Assembly (NCBI RefSeq): GCF_008370495.1
Contig: NZ_VTUX01000002.1
Coordinates: 496,001-560,000 of the forward strand
From: Pseudohalioglobus sediminis
GTDB taxonomy: Bacteria > Pseudomonadota > Gammaproteobacteria > Pseudomonadales > Halieaceae
DNA: 64,000 bases
Direction: 5' to 3'
The position numbers and the translations under genes are program-made. The notes beneath the pieces are model-generated. The model ran no database searches, had not been told where the DNA came from, and saw only the letters and a program-made list of their open reading frames with translations. Of the stretch, positions 8,304-16,563 are shown piece by piece (positions within the stretch are counted from its first letter, which is position 1; every line of letters starts with the position of its first letter).

Positions 8304-9020
8304 CTATAACCCCAGAACCGCGATGGACAGACCACACATCATGATGGTGCAGCCGGCGATAGCTTCACTGTAGCGTTCCAATGCCGGCAGCCGCACGGAT
8401 TGCAAACCCCACACAGACAGGGCTACCGCCGCCAGCATGGTCAGTATCGTGACCAACGCGAACACACCCGTCACCGCCACCACCCCTGCCACGCTCTCCT
8501 GGGCGGCCGGGAACATGAGAATCGGGATCAGCGGTTCACAGGGGCCCAGCACGAAGACAATAAAAATCGCCCATCCGGCAACTGAGCGACGGCCGCCCTC
8601 CTCCACACCATGGGCGTGGGCATGCTCGTGGCCGTGGCTGTGATCGTGGTAGTGGCGCAGTTCGCCGTGGCTGTGCCAGTGGGCGTGGCGGTGCCGCCGG
8701 TAGCCCTGGCGCAGGCCCCAGGCCATCCACACAAGCCCTACGGAAACCAGCGCCCACGCAGCCAGGTCACCGCGAAAGCCCTCTATAGCCTCGAGCGCGC
8801 CGAGCTGGATGCTGGCGTAGATCCCGACCATACCCAGCACCACGGAGCCGACGATGTGCCCGGCACCGCACAACAGCGTGGTGCGCAGCGCCCTGGCGAC
8901 GGACCATTCCCGACTCTTTGCCAGCGCAACGAAAGGCAAGTAATGATCCGGGCCCATCAGGGTATGGACAAAGGCAATCGTTGCGGCGGTGCCACACAGC
9001 ACCCAGATTTCCGGGGTCAT
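8304..9020 (-). CDS. UreH/NicO-like metal permease with histidine-rich loop
   Basis: A 238-residue inner-membrane protein with about six hydrophobic segments. The first carries H19-TLMGPDH, an HxxxxxDH motif like that of UreH/NicO-type nickel or cobalt transporters. A later segment has LGPCEPLIPILMFPA, also seen in that family. Between them a cytoplasmic or periplasmic loop (about residues 110-137) holds 13 histidines, as expected for metal capture. AGGAGG lies about 8 nt before the ATG. It sits 8 nt upstream of the amidohydrolase start, inside the catabolic cluster and not near urease or hydrogenase genes. That suggests supply of Ni, Co or another divalent metal to an enzyme encoded here. 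The direction of transport is not known. Confidence 0.8.
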   Translation of the reverse strand: MTPEIWVLCGTAATIAFVHTLMGPDHYLPFVALAKSREWSVARALRTTLLCGAGHIVGSVVLGMVGIYASIQLGALEAIEGFRGDLAAWALVSVGLVWMAWGLRQGYRRHRHAHWHSHGELRHYHDHSHGHEHAHAHGVEEGGRRSVAGWAIFIVFVLGPCEPLIPILMFPAAQESVAGVVAVTGVFALVTILTMLAAVALSVWGLQSVRLPALERYSEAIAGCTIMMCGLSIAVLGL

Positions 9021-9101
9021 CGACCTGCCCTCCTGATGACAATTTGTCTCATTGTTATTTAAATATGTCTTTTCAAAGTGTAGGCAGCGCGTCGCGCGCC
9101 A

Positions 9102-10304
9102 TCAACCGGCAATCACGCCGTCCTCGCGCAGCGCTGCCAGCGTCGCCTCGTCCAGCTTGAGAATCTCCCTGAACACCTCGTCGTTGTGGCTGCCAATCTC
9201 GCCGCCGGGCCAGTCGGTGCGCCCGGGCGTACCCTGCATTTTCGGCAGGATGGCTGGTATTTTCAGCGCTTCGCCATTGATCTCCACCGTCTCGAACATG
9301 CCACGCGCGTTGTAGTGCTCGTCGTTGACCATGTCCTCCACGCTGTAGATGGGGCCCACCGGCACCCGCGCCTCTTCCAGCACATCAATAATATGTCGCG
9401 AGGAATGGGCGGCGCACCAGTCGGCCAGCGCCCTGTCGATCTCCGCCTCGTGAATAACGCGTCCGGCGTTGTCCGCCATCTCCGGGTTCTCGGCCATATC
9501 GGAACGGCCGGCCACCGTCATCAGGCGCTTGAAGATGGAATCGCCATTGCCGCCGATGACCACGTACTTGCCGTCGTCACACTTGTAGGTATTGGTGGGC
9601 ACGATGCCGGTTACCGTGGTGCCCGATGGCTCACGTATGACGCCGGCGCCGTCGTACTCAGGCACGATGCCTTCCATGAGGTTGAAGACAGATTCGTAGA
9701 GCGCCACATCGATAACCTGACCGGCCCCGCCTGGCCTGGCACGCTGGATAATCGCCAGCGCAATGCCAAGGGCCGCATGAATTGCCGACAACGTGTCGCC
9801 CATGCTGATATTGGTCCGGATCGGCGGCTTACCCGGTTCGCCGTTGATGTAACGGAATCCACCGAAGCCCTCGGTTACCGAGGCATACCCGGGCTTGCTG
9901 GCGTAGGGGCCGTCCTGACCGTAGCCGGAAATGCGCGCATAGATCAGCCCCGGGTTATCCGCCCGCAACGTATCTGGCCCCAGCCCCCACTTTTCCATCA
10001 TCCCGGGGCGAAAGTTTTCCACTACCACGTCCGCTGTCCTGATCAGGTCGCCGGCCAGTTCACGACCACGATCTGACTTGAGGTCCAGGGTCACACTCTT
10101 CTTGTTGCGTCCGACGCTGCGCCACCAGAAAGATGTGCCGTCCTTGAGCAGGCGCCAGCCGCGAATCGGGTCGCCGCCGGGGGGCTCGACCTTGATCACC
10201 TCGGCACCGAAATAGGCGAGGATGGTGCCGGTAAACGGCCCGGCCAGCAGCTGGCCCATCTCGATCACCCTGATACCTTCCAGCGGTCTTGCGTTGTCTG
10301 TCAT
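9102..10304 (-). CDS. CaiB/BaiF CoA-transferase family protein (second)
   Basis: A 400-residue class III CoA-transferase and the first intact gene of the minus-strand cluster. It has the family block IEMGQLLAGPFTGTILAYFG, VEPPGGDPIRGW and LDLKSDRGR, with the catalytic aspartate at about residue 170 in the SMGDTLSAIH motif. It belongs to a different subfamily from the CoA-transferase at 6221-7426, because the glycine-loop region reads GFGGFRYING. The two are therefore probably not redundant and may carry out successive CoA transfers or act on different acids. The gap of about 80 nt to the metal permease gene holds no other gene. Confidence 0.9.
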   Translation of the reverse strand: MTDNARPLEGIRVIEMGQLLAGPFTGTILAYFGAEVIKVEPPGGDPIRGWRLLKDGTSFWWRSVGRNKKSVTLDLKSDRGRELAGDLIRTADVVVENFRPGMMEKWGLGPDTLRADNPGLIYARISGYGQDGPYASKPGYASVTEGFGGFRYINGEPGKPPIRTNISMGDTLSAIHAALGIALAIIQRARPGGAGQVIDVALYESVFNLMEGIVPEYDGAGVIREPSGTTVTGIVPTNTYKCDDGKYVVIGGNGDSIFKRLMTVAGRSDMAENPEMADNAGRVIHEAEIDRALADWCAAHSSRHIIDVLEEARVPVGPIYSVEDMVNDEHYNARGMFETVEINGEALKIPAILPKMQGTPGRTDWPGGEIGSHNDEVFREILKLDEATLAALREDGVIAG

Positions 10305-10320
10305 GCGTGTTTCTCTCCTG

Positions 10321-10683
10321 CTATTTCAAATTCACAACGGCCTTGACGCGGTTCTCGCCGCGCAACAGGCGATAAAATAACTGTGCTACCTGCCCCGGGT
10401 GCTGCACCAGGCCCGCGGGCACCTTGATAGCACCACTGGCAACCGGCGGCTCAGCCGCCCCGGCAAATGCCAGCCTCTGCCCCTGGAATCATAGACCACG
10501 GGGCCATGTTGGGTTACCCGCGCCACAATCCACGCCACCGGTGGCGACCCCATCAAAAGACGGCAGCACCGCAGCTGCCGAATTCACCCTGTGGATGATC
10601 TTGCCTTCAGCCTGGCCGTGGAGGTGCGGGGGCAGCGAATTGTTATATACTAATAACAATATATCTTTTAGTCCAAGGCGCAT
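10321..10683 (-). pseudogene. Decayed reading frame with in-frame TGA, possible MDR oxidoreductase remnant
   Basis: One continuous minus frame runs from about 10683 to a TAG at 10321, interrupted by TGA at 10489-10491. The downstream part ends FYRLLRGENRVKAVVNLK, which resembles the C-terminus of NADP-dependent medium-chain reductases of the CurA/leukotriene-B4-dehydrogenase type (usually LLKGENFGK..V). The upstream part has no clear domain and no plausible start with a ribosome site. The whole is only about 120 codons against about 330 for that family, so it looks like the eroded tail of a gene that once preceded the CoA-transferase. The family assignment is a weak judgement from the last 20 residues. 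Together with the symporter promoter region it fills the 440-base gap. Confidence 0.4.
10639..10660. promoter_or_regulatory. 8-bp-arm inverted repeat upstream of symporter gene, candidate operator
   Basis: ATTGTTAT (10639-10646) and ATAACAAT (10653-10660) are exact inverted copies around a 6-bp spacer, in an AT-rich patch within otherwise GC-rich DNA. A TATACT hexamer (10646-10651) that could serve as a -10 box lies inside it. The symporter ATG is 85 bp downstream. A dimeric repressor site overlapping a promoter would fit; the regulator is unknown. Confidence 0.45.
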
Positions 10684-10744
10684 TGCCTTATGTCAACCGG
10701 CGCCCGGCGCCTATCACCACAATACAGGAAGATTCAGGACCGGC

Positions 10745-12226
10745 ATGAACACTGGCGTCGTACTCACCACGCTTGTCATCTACAAGGCAATGCTCATACT
10801 AATCGGCCTCTGGGCCCAGCGCAGGGTGCGCTCGGAGCAGGATTTCTTCCTGGCCGGACGGCAACTGGGGCCCTGGGTTGCCGCCATCAGTTACTCCGCC
10901 AGCGCCGCCTCCGCCTGGACCCTGCTGGGCATGAGCGGCCTGGCGTTTACACTGGGACTGGCCAGCGTATGGGTCGCCTGTGGCGCGGTTCTGGGCTGCG
11001 CCTTCTCCTGGTTTGCCATCGCTCCGCGGGTGATGCGCATCAGCGCTTCCCAGCCGATGCTGTCCGCCACGGAATTTATCGCCCTGGGCACCAGCGGTCG
11101 CACCCGCCTGCACCTCATCCGCCTGGTGTCGGCTATTATCCTGTTCTGCTTCGTCGTTTACGTGGCGTCCCAGTTCCAGGGCGCCGGCAATACCTTCGCC
11201 GCGACTTTTGCCATGAGCAGCGCAGAGAGCATTGTGCTGGGAGGCATAATCATTCTGTTTTATACGCTGCTCGGCGGCTTCTGGGCGGTGAGCGTCACCG
11301 ACACCATTCAGGGCCTGCTGATGCTGCTGACAGCGGTGCTGTTGCCGGTAGCGGCAGTGACGCATTTTGGCGGACCACAGGCATTCTACGCCGCTCTGGC
11401 ACAAAGTAATGATGCGGTGTTCATGTCATGGACAGGCAACGCCGCCGGGCTGACCGCCCTGGGCATGCTGCTGGGCTCGCTGGCCGTAGGCATATCGTCC
11501 CTCGGCCAGCCCCACCTGGTAGCGCGTTTCATGGCACTGCGGGACGCCCGCGCACTGCGCCAGGGGCAGATTATCGCCACACTGTGGTACAGCGTGGTTT
11601 TCTTCGGCATGGTGTTGGTGGGACTCAGCGGTCGCCTGCTGGTTCCGGAGCTCGATGCCAGCGAGCAGGTGTTTTTCGCCGTCAATGATGCCCTGTTTCC
11701 TTCCGCCCTCGGTGCCGTGCTACTGGCCGCAGTGCTCTCCGCCATCATGTCTACGGCCGACAGCATGCTGCTCGTTTGCGGCACTACCGTGGCCCACGAC
11801 CTGGGCATGAATGCTCGCCATCCCCGGCGCGCCCTGCTGATCTCGCGCATCGTCATCGCGATCATTTCCCTGCTCGCAATCGCCGTGGCGATTTACCTGC
11901 CGGCAACTATTTTTGAGCGCGTGCTGTTTGCCTGGGTTGCCATCGGCTCGGCGCTGGGGCCGATCATCCTCTGTCGCGCCTTCAGCCTGCAGCCCGCCGC
12001 CAACAGGGTACTGCCAGCGATCGCCCTGGGCTTTATTGCGGCGGTGGGCTTCTACCTGCTACCCAACACGCCCGGAGATATCGCCGAGCGCACTGCGCCC
12101 TTCGCACTCGGCCTGCTGGTGCTCCTGTCGGGGGGCGCCCAGCGTAGGGGCGCCCGGCTAAGGGGCGCACGGCTCAGTGGTGCGGGCAGTGGTGGTGTCA
12201 ACGATCAGTTGTCGACGCGCGACTGA
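10745..12226 (+). CDS. Sodium:solute symporter family (PutP-like) transporter
   Basis: A 493-residue SSS-family inner-membrane transporter that would couple Na+ entry to uptake of a small organic solute. About 13 hydrophobic helices are visible. N-terminal motifs DFFLAGRQLGPW and SYSASAASAWTLLGMSG match the family, as does the helix containing LSAIMSTADSMLLV. The ATG at MNTGVVLTT was preferred to a frame open from 10424, because the extra residues are hydrophilic, Pro-rich and overlap the decayed gene. The 3' end overlaps the convergent glycoside hydrolase gene by 22 bp. Proline, pantothenate, acetate or a sugar are all possible substrates; the hydrolase next door weakly favours a sugar. Confidence 0.88.
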   Translation: MNTGVVLTTLVIYKAMLILIGLWAQRRVRSEQDFFLAGRQLGPWVAAISYSASAASAWTLLGMSGLAFTLGLASVWVACGAVLGCAFSWFAIAPRVMRISASQPMLSATEFIALGTSGRTRLHLIRLVSAIILFCFVVYVASQFQGAGNTFAATFAMSSAESIVLGGIIILFYTLLGGFWAVSVTDTIQGLLMLLTAVLLPVAAVTHFGGPQAFYAALAQSNDAVFMSWTGNAAGLTALGMLLGSLAVGISSLGQPHLVARFMALRDARALRQGQIIATLWYSVVFFGMVLVGLSGRLLVPELDASEQVFFAVNDALFPSALGAVLLAAVLSAIMSTADSMLLVCGTTVAHDLGMNARHPRRALLISRIVIAIISLLAIAVAIYLPATIFERVLFAWVAIGSALGPIILCRAFSLQPAANRVLPAIALGFIAAVGFYLLPNTPGDIAERTAPFALGLLVLLSGGAQRRGARLRGARLSGAGSGGVNDQLSTRD

Positions 12227-13317
12227 GCACCCATGTCGCCACCTGAATTGCTATTGAGCCCTTCCGCCCTGGCCAGTTCCTGCTCCCGGGCACAGTAGGG
12301 TGTGCCATCAGCGTGCAACAGATCGTGGAACCAGGGCTCCGGCTCGGTGGTGGTGCCCGGAGGATTGCTCCAGCCCCAGCGAGTATTGGTCTTGCCGGCA
12401 ACCAGTCCCCAGCAATAGCTGCTCACGCCATGCTGCCGAAACACGGGCAGGTGCGTTGCAAAGGCGCTTTGCGGCCGCGACAGCCACTCCGTGCATACCA
12501 GGGGGCGGCCATGAAGGGCGAGGTCGCTAATCTGGCGTTCGAGATCCGTCGCATCCTCGTAATGGTGAAAACTGATCACATCGCTCTCCGCCACCAGCAC
12601 CTGGTTCAGGCGGGGGAAATTCCAGTACACCGGCGCGGTGAGCGGCTGGGACGGTGCCTCGCTGCGCGCCCAGGCGAAGGCCTCAATCATCAATCGCTCC
12701 GCAGGGCCGCGCGTGAGGATCTGGCCGAGGTAGTGCCGGGCGTTTGCAGGCAGACGCTGATACCAGGGGGCATGGATGTTCTGCATAAAGCGATTGCAGA
12801 CCTCGTTGTAGATGTCCCACAGGATCACCCTGGCGTCATTGGCAAAGGCTTTTACCACTGAGCGCACATAGACCTCCAGCCTGCTCCACTGCGCGCGATC
12901 ACGCAGCGCCGCCGTGCCCGGAGACATCGCCCAGCGGGAATTGTGCAAGCCCGGGACGGGCGCCGGCTGCGGCCCCAGGCGAGCAAAGTCGTGCCAACAG
13001 TCATCGAAAAACACCAGTACTGTGCTGATACCGTGAGCGGCCGCGATGGTCAAAAAGGTGTCGATGCGCTGCAGAAAACCCTCCCCGTCCTGCTCCCAGA
13101 GCAGGTCGTGGAGATACACGCGCACGCTGTTGAGACCGAAACTCGCCGCCCAGCCCAGTTCGCGCTCTATCACATCGCTGTTGAAGCTGTCCGCCTGCCA
13201 CATCTCCAACTGGTTCACGGCATACCCCGGAATATAGTTACATCCCAGTTGCCGTCCGACCCGCTCGCGCCATGCCCACGCCTTTGCCGCCGGCCACACT
13301 CCTCGCGTTTCCCGCAC
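12205..13317 (-). CDS. GH5-like glycoside hydrolase (cellulase/1,4-beta-xylanase-like TIM barrel)
   Basis: A 370-residue protein with a (beta/alpha)8 glycosidase layout and no signal peptide, so it probably acts on oligosaccharides inside the cell. The acid/base glutamate is in ILWDIYNEVCNRF and the likely nucleophile glutamate is in LVCTEWLSRP. The YCWGLVAGKTNTRWGW and EPWFHDLLHADGTPY motifs are seen in GH5/GH2-clan proteins often annotated as xylanases. The start is GTG with AAGGAGG only about 4 nt upstream. A near-perfect 28-bp palindrome lies directly upstream, suggesting dedicated repression. The convergent symporter may import its substrate. The exact family and bond specificity are uncertain. 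Confidence 0.8.
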   Translation of the reverse strand: MRETRGVWPAAKAWAWRERVGRQLGCNYIPGYAVNQLEMWQADSFNSDVIERELGWAASFGLNSVRVYLHDLLWEQDGEGFLQRIDTFLTIAAAHGISTVLVFFDDCWHDFARLGPQPAPVPGLHNSRWAMSPGTAALRDRAQWSRLEVYVRSVVKAFANDARVILWDIYNEVCNRFMQNIHAPWYQRLPANARHYLGQILTRGPAERLMIEAFAWARSEAPSQPLTAPVYWNFPRLNQVLVAESDVISFHHYEDATDLERQISDLALHGRPLVCTEWLSRPQSAFATHLPVFRQHGVSSYCWGLVAGKTNTRWGWSNPPGTTTEPEPWFHDLLHADGTPYCAREQELARAEGLNSNSGGDMGAQSRVDN

Positions 13318-13335
13318 ACCGCCTCCTTAACCGCC

Positions 13336-13363
13336 ACTATCGAAAAGAATTCTTTTCAATAGT
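13336..13363. promoter_or_regulatory. Long palindrome upstream of glycoside hydrolase, candidate operator
   Basis: GAAAAGAATTCTTTTC (13342-13357) is a perfect 16-bp palindrome. It is extended by ACTAT on the left (13336-13340) and ATAGT on the right (13359-13363), with one mismatched pair between, giving a 28-bp dyad. It starts 18 bp before the GTG of the minus-strand hydrolase, the position of a repressor site. The GAAA...TTTC form is reminiscent of LacI-family sugar operators, which is inference only. The rest of 13318-13550 shows no gene. Confidence 0.6.
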
Positions 13364-13550
13364 ACACGCATTGCGCTGCCTGATACCAGAGTGCCGGCCA
13401 GCTTATCGCCATGCGCTGGGCTCGCGAGGTGTTGGGGGAGATTCAGCAGTTGTGATGATTGCCCTGCAGCAGGGCAGATTGCGGTGAAACCGCGCGATGT
13501 GCTTCAGTGGTGGAGGCGTGTTGAATCCAGAGTAGTGGCAATAACGGGCA

Positions 13551-14597
13551 CTAGTTGAACAGCGACTCTCCGCTCAGCCCCTGGTTCTCCATGATACCGC
13601 GCAGGCGCTTGAGCGCCTCGACCTGAATCTGGCGCACGCGCTCACGAGTCAGGCCAATTTCCCTGCCCACTTCCTCAAGGGTGCTGGTCTCGTAACCGCG
13701 CAGCCCGAAACGTCGGGATACGACTTCGCGCTGTTTTTCGGTCAATTCGTCCAGCCAGCCGGAAATACTGTCGCGGATATCGGAATCCTGTAACAGCTGG
13801 GAGGGGTCGCTTTCCTGCGTATCGGCGATGGTGTCGACCACGGCGCGGTCGGAATCCGGCCCCACGGGGGTGTCAACAGAGGTAACCCGCTCGTTCAGGC
13901 CGAGCATCCGTTTCACGTCCGCAGCAGGCTTGTCCAGCATCTCGGCAATTTCTTCTGCGCTGGGCTCGTGGTCGAGCTTCTGGGTCAGTTCCCTGGCTGC
14001 ACGCAGGTAAACATTGAGTTCCTTGACCACGTGGATGGGCAACCTGATGGTGCGCGTCTGGTTCATGATCGCGCGCTCAATGGTCTGGCGAATCCACCAG
14101 GTGGCGTAGGTGGAAAAACGAAAACCGCGCTCGGGATCAAATTTCTCTACCGCACGGATCAACCCCAGGTTGCCTTCTTCGATCAGGTCGAGGAGTGTCA
14201 GGCCGCGATTGATGTAGCGCCGTGAGATCTTGACGACGAGACGCAAATTGCTCTCGATCATGCGCTTGCGCCCCTCGTCATCGCCGCTACGTGCGAGACG
14301 GGCGTAGTGCTTCTCCTCGTCTGCGCTGAGCAGGGGTGAGTAGCCAATTTCGTTGAGGTAGAGCTGGGTGACGTCGAGCGATTTCTCGACTTTACGCGCA
14401 GTTCGAGCCTTGGCTTCATCGAAGCGGGCCTCGTCACTGAGCTTTTCTGGATTAACGGCCCCGTTCGCAGTCTCCGCCGGCAGCGGCTTCCTGCCTTCAG
14501 CACCTGCGCCTGTTTTCACCTTCGATTTCATAGCAGCCCCTGTTGCCCGACCCCTTTTGACATTCCTTTTCGGGGTCTGCGCGCTATCCAGTTCCAT
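13551..14597 (-). CDS. rpoS: RNA polymerase sigma factor RpoS
   Basis: The stationary-phase and general-stress sigma factor, 348 residues. After an unusual, basic 70-residue N-terminal extension come region 1.2 ([21 protein letters not shown]), region 2 ([61 protein letters not shown], containing the core-binding and -10-recognition residues), region 3 and the region 4 helix-turn-helix ([20 protein letters not shown]). ATG with GAGGT 8 nt upstream. It follows nlpD, the conserved gammaproteobacterial arrangement in which the main rpoS promoter lies inside nlpD. No other gene is present in the 154-bp gap. Confidence 0.97.
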   Translation of the reverse strand: MELDSAQTPKRNVKRGRATGAAMKSKVKTGAGAEGRKPLPAETANGAVNPEKLSDEARFDEAKARTARKVEKSLDVTQLYLNEIGYSPLLSADEEKHYARLARSGDDEGRKRMIESNLRLVVKISRRYINRGLTLLDLIEEGNLGLIRAVEKFDPERGFRFSTYATWWIRQTIERAIMNQTRTIRLPIHVVKELNVYLRAARELTQKLDHEPSAEEIAEMLDKPAADVKRMLGLNERVTSVDTPVGPDSDRAVVDTIADTQESDPSQLLQDSDIRDSISGWLDELTEKQREVVSRRFGLRGYETSTLEEVGREIGLTRERVRQIQVEALKRLRGIMENQGLSGESLFN

Positions 14598-14751
14598 GGC
14601 GATACCTCATATTCTTGTAGTAGCTTCTAGGTATTTCCTATCGGGCCAACCAGACTAACTCAACCGCAAGACCAATTACAAGCTACTATGCAAAAAATTG
14701 CATCAGCTATATTTCGGGCCCTGAGGGCCTGCAACAGCGGCCTTTGGCGAC

Positions 14752-15621
14752 CTAGCGACGGGGCAACAGGTGCAGGGGGTCAATGGGTTTCCCCTCCTTG
14801 CGAATCTCGAAATGCAGTCGCACCGAATCCGTACCGCTGCTGCCCTTGGTGGCAATCTTCTGGCCCGCTTTGACCGCATCGCCCTCCTTCACCAGCAGGC
14901 GCTCGTTGTGGCCATAGGCGCTGAGATAGAGTTCGTTGTGCTTGATGATAATGAGCTCTCCCAGGCCGACGATACCGGTGCCCGCATACACCACCTGCCC
15001 TGCCGCCACGGCCACAATCGGGTCACCCCGCTTGCCGCCGATATCGATCCCCTTGTGCACCGTCGCCGAGTAGCGCCGAACGACACTGCCCTGGGCCGGC
15101 CAGCGCCAGGTTTTGACGGGGCCAAAAGCCGGAGCCGGCTGCGCTGGTGTAACCGGGCGGGTCGCAGCGGTTTGTGGCTTCGCTGCAGCAGAGGCATTTG
15201 TAGCAGGCGGAGATGACGGTTTCGTGACAGGCGCGGTCCTGGTACTGCTCGGCGCCGGGGGGCGGGGCTGGGTGGGCTGCACACTGGAGCGGCTGGCGCT
15301 CCGGGGGATATCACCTTCACGAAGTTGCAGGCGCTGTCCGGGATAGATGGTATAGGGAGCGGCGATGCCATTGGCCGCCCCCAGGCGACGATAGTCCAGG
15401 CCATAGCGAAAAGCGATGGAGTACAGGGTGTCGCCACGCTGCACGGTGTAGCCGTCGCCCGCTGCACTGTGGCTGCGACCGCCATACTGGCGGTCTTCTA
15501 CCGGGGCCGGCGGTGCACCGCCACAGGCTGCGAGGCAGAGCGCCAGCGCGATGCAGATCGCCACCTGGGCGCTGGAACCGCACCCTGAATGCACTCGAAC
15601 CCGCCTGCGGATCAGATTCAT
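14752..15621 (-). CDS. nlpD: Lipoprotein NlpD, LysM and degenerate M23 (LytM) domain
   Basis: An outer-membrane lipoprotein that activates a cell-separation amidase (AmiC in E. coli). The 289-residue product begins MNLIRRRVRV with a hydrophobic stretch and an LAAC lipobox (Cys33). A LysM domain follows (YTVQRGDTLYSIAFRYGL through YPGQRL), then a Pro/Thr/Ala-rich linker and a C-terminal M23 domain. In the M23 domain the usual HxH is RLH (SVRLHFEIR), as in other NlpD proteins, so it is an activator and not a peptidase. The start was chosen 11 nt after the upstream DUF368 gene stop; a longer frame to 15714 would bury the signal sequence. Downstream is rpoS. Confidence 0.93.
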   Translation of the reverse strand: MNLIRRRVRVHSGCGSSAQVAICIALALCLAACGGAPPAPVEDRQYGGRSHSAAGDGYTVQRGDTLYSIAFRYGLDYRRLGAANGIAAPYTIYPGQRLQLREGDIPRSASRSSVQPTQPRPPAPSSTRTAPVTKPSSPPATNASAAAKPQTAATRPVTPAQPAPAFGPVKTWRWPAQGSVVRRYSATVHKGIDIGGKRGDPIVAVAAGQVVYAGTGIVGLGELIIIKHNELYLSAYGHNERLLVKEGDAVKAGQKIATKGSSGTDSVRLHFEIRKEGKPIDPLHLLPRR

Positions 15622-15632
15622 TGGCAGATGGG

Positions 15633-16559
15633 TTAGCGGGCGCGCTCTGCCCTGCCCCAGCGCGAGTCGATAAGCCAAACCAAGGCGAACCCGACCAGCA
15701 TCAGGGCAACACATAGCGCCAGTTGCCCCTGCTCTCCGGACACAACAGTAAACTCCGTCGGCGTAACCGGTATCTGCTGGGCCGGTTTCAACTCACCGCT
15801 GCTGCTCTCGGTCCAGGCCAGGGTGCGCTTCCACGGCCACACCACCAGCAGCGAACCGAACAGGAAGCCGGTCAGCAAGGCCATGGTCGCAGCGTGAAAG
15901 CGGTGCAACAGGAAATGCAACAGCCGCGAAAAGCACAGCAGCCCACTGGCTGCGCCAACGGCAAATACCAGGATGAAGCCTAAGTCCAGGCCTTTCAGCG
16001 CGTTCAACACCGTGCCGTACATGCCCAGCAGCACGAGAATAAAGCTGCCGGAGATGCCGGGCAGGATCATGGCGCAGATAGCCAGGAAACCGGACAGGAA
16101 TACACCGGCCATACCCACGTCCAGGTTCACCACTGGCGCCAACGCTATCGTGGTGGCCGTGGCGACACCAGCCAGCAGTGACAGCACGCGCGGCAGATTC
16201 CATCGCGGCACCTGGCGCAGGAGCACCAGCGCAGAGGCCAGGATGAGCCCGAAAAAGAAAGCCCACAGCGGCACCGGATGATGCTCCAGCAGCCAGGAGA
16301 TCAACCTCGCGAGCGACAGGATGCTGGTCGCAATCCCGGCCAGCAGTGCCAACAAGAAGCCACCGTTAACATGCGCCCAGGCGCCACGTATATCCAGCTT
16401 CAAAACCATCTGCAGGAAATCGAGATCAACGGCGCGGATACTGTCCAGCAGGGTTTCGTATATGCCGGTGATAAAGGCCATGGTGCCGCCGGAGACGCCG
16501 GGGACGATGTCGGCCGCCCCCATGAGCATACCGCGCAAGAATATTCCCGGCGAAGTCAC
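15633..16559 (-). CDS. DUF368 polytopic membrane protein
   Basis: A 308-residue inner-membrane protein of the DUF368 family (PopT/undecaprenyl-phosphate flippase-related in recent work, as I recall it). It carries the family's N-terminal signature RGMLMGAADIVPGVSGGTMAFITGIYE and a second GVSGG-like repeat (MILPGISGSFILVLLGMY). About eight to nine hydrophobic helices are visible. The start is a GTG 4 nt after the pcm stop (VTSPGIFLRG); the longer open frame to 16652 runs back into pcm out of frame. The gene is squeezed between pcm and nlpD, so it is probably co-transcribed with envelope and stress genes. Lipid-carrier recycling would fit that setting. Confidence 0.88.
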   Translation of the reverse strand: MTSPGIFLRGMLMGAADIVPGVSGGTMAFITGIYETLLDSIRAVDLDFLQMVLKLDIRGAWAHVNGGFLLALLAGIATSILSLARLISWLLEHHPVPLWAFFFGLILASALVLLRQVPRWNLPRVLSLLAGVATATTIALAPVVNLDVGMAGVFLSGFLAICAMILPGISGSFILVLLGMYGTVLNALKGLDLGFILVFAVGAASGLLCFSRLLHFLLHRFHAATMALLTGFLFGSLLVVWPWKRTLAWTESSSGELKPAQQIPVTPTEFTVVSGEQGQLALCVALMLVGFALVWLIDSRWGRAERAR

Positions 16560-16563
16560 CGGG

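Noticed and set aside
9102-10304. Loss of the catalytic aspartate in the second CoA-transferase
   Set aside because: I first read the PGY-ASV segment as the catalytic motif. The family's aspartate is in the following SMGDTL motif, which is present at about residue 170.
10489-10491. TGA as a selenocysteine codon in the decayed frame
   Set aside because: No selenoprotein family is evident, no selenocysteine insertion hairpin was recognised after it, and the frame has no proper start. Decay is simpler.
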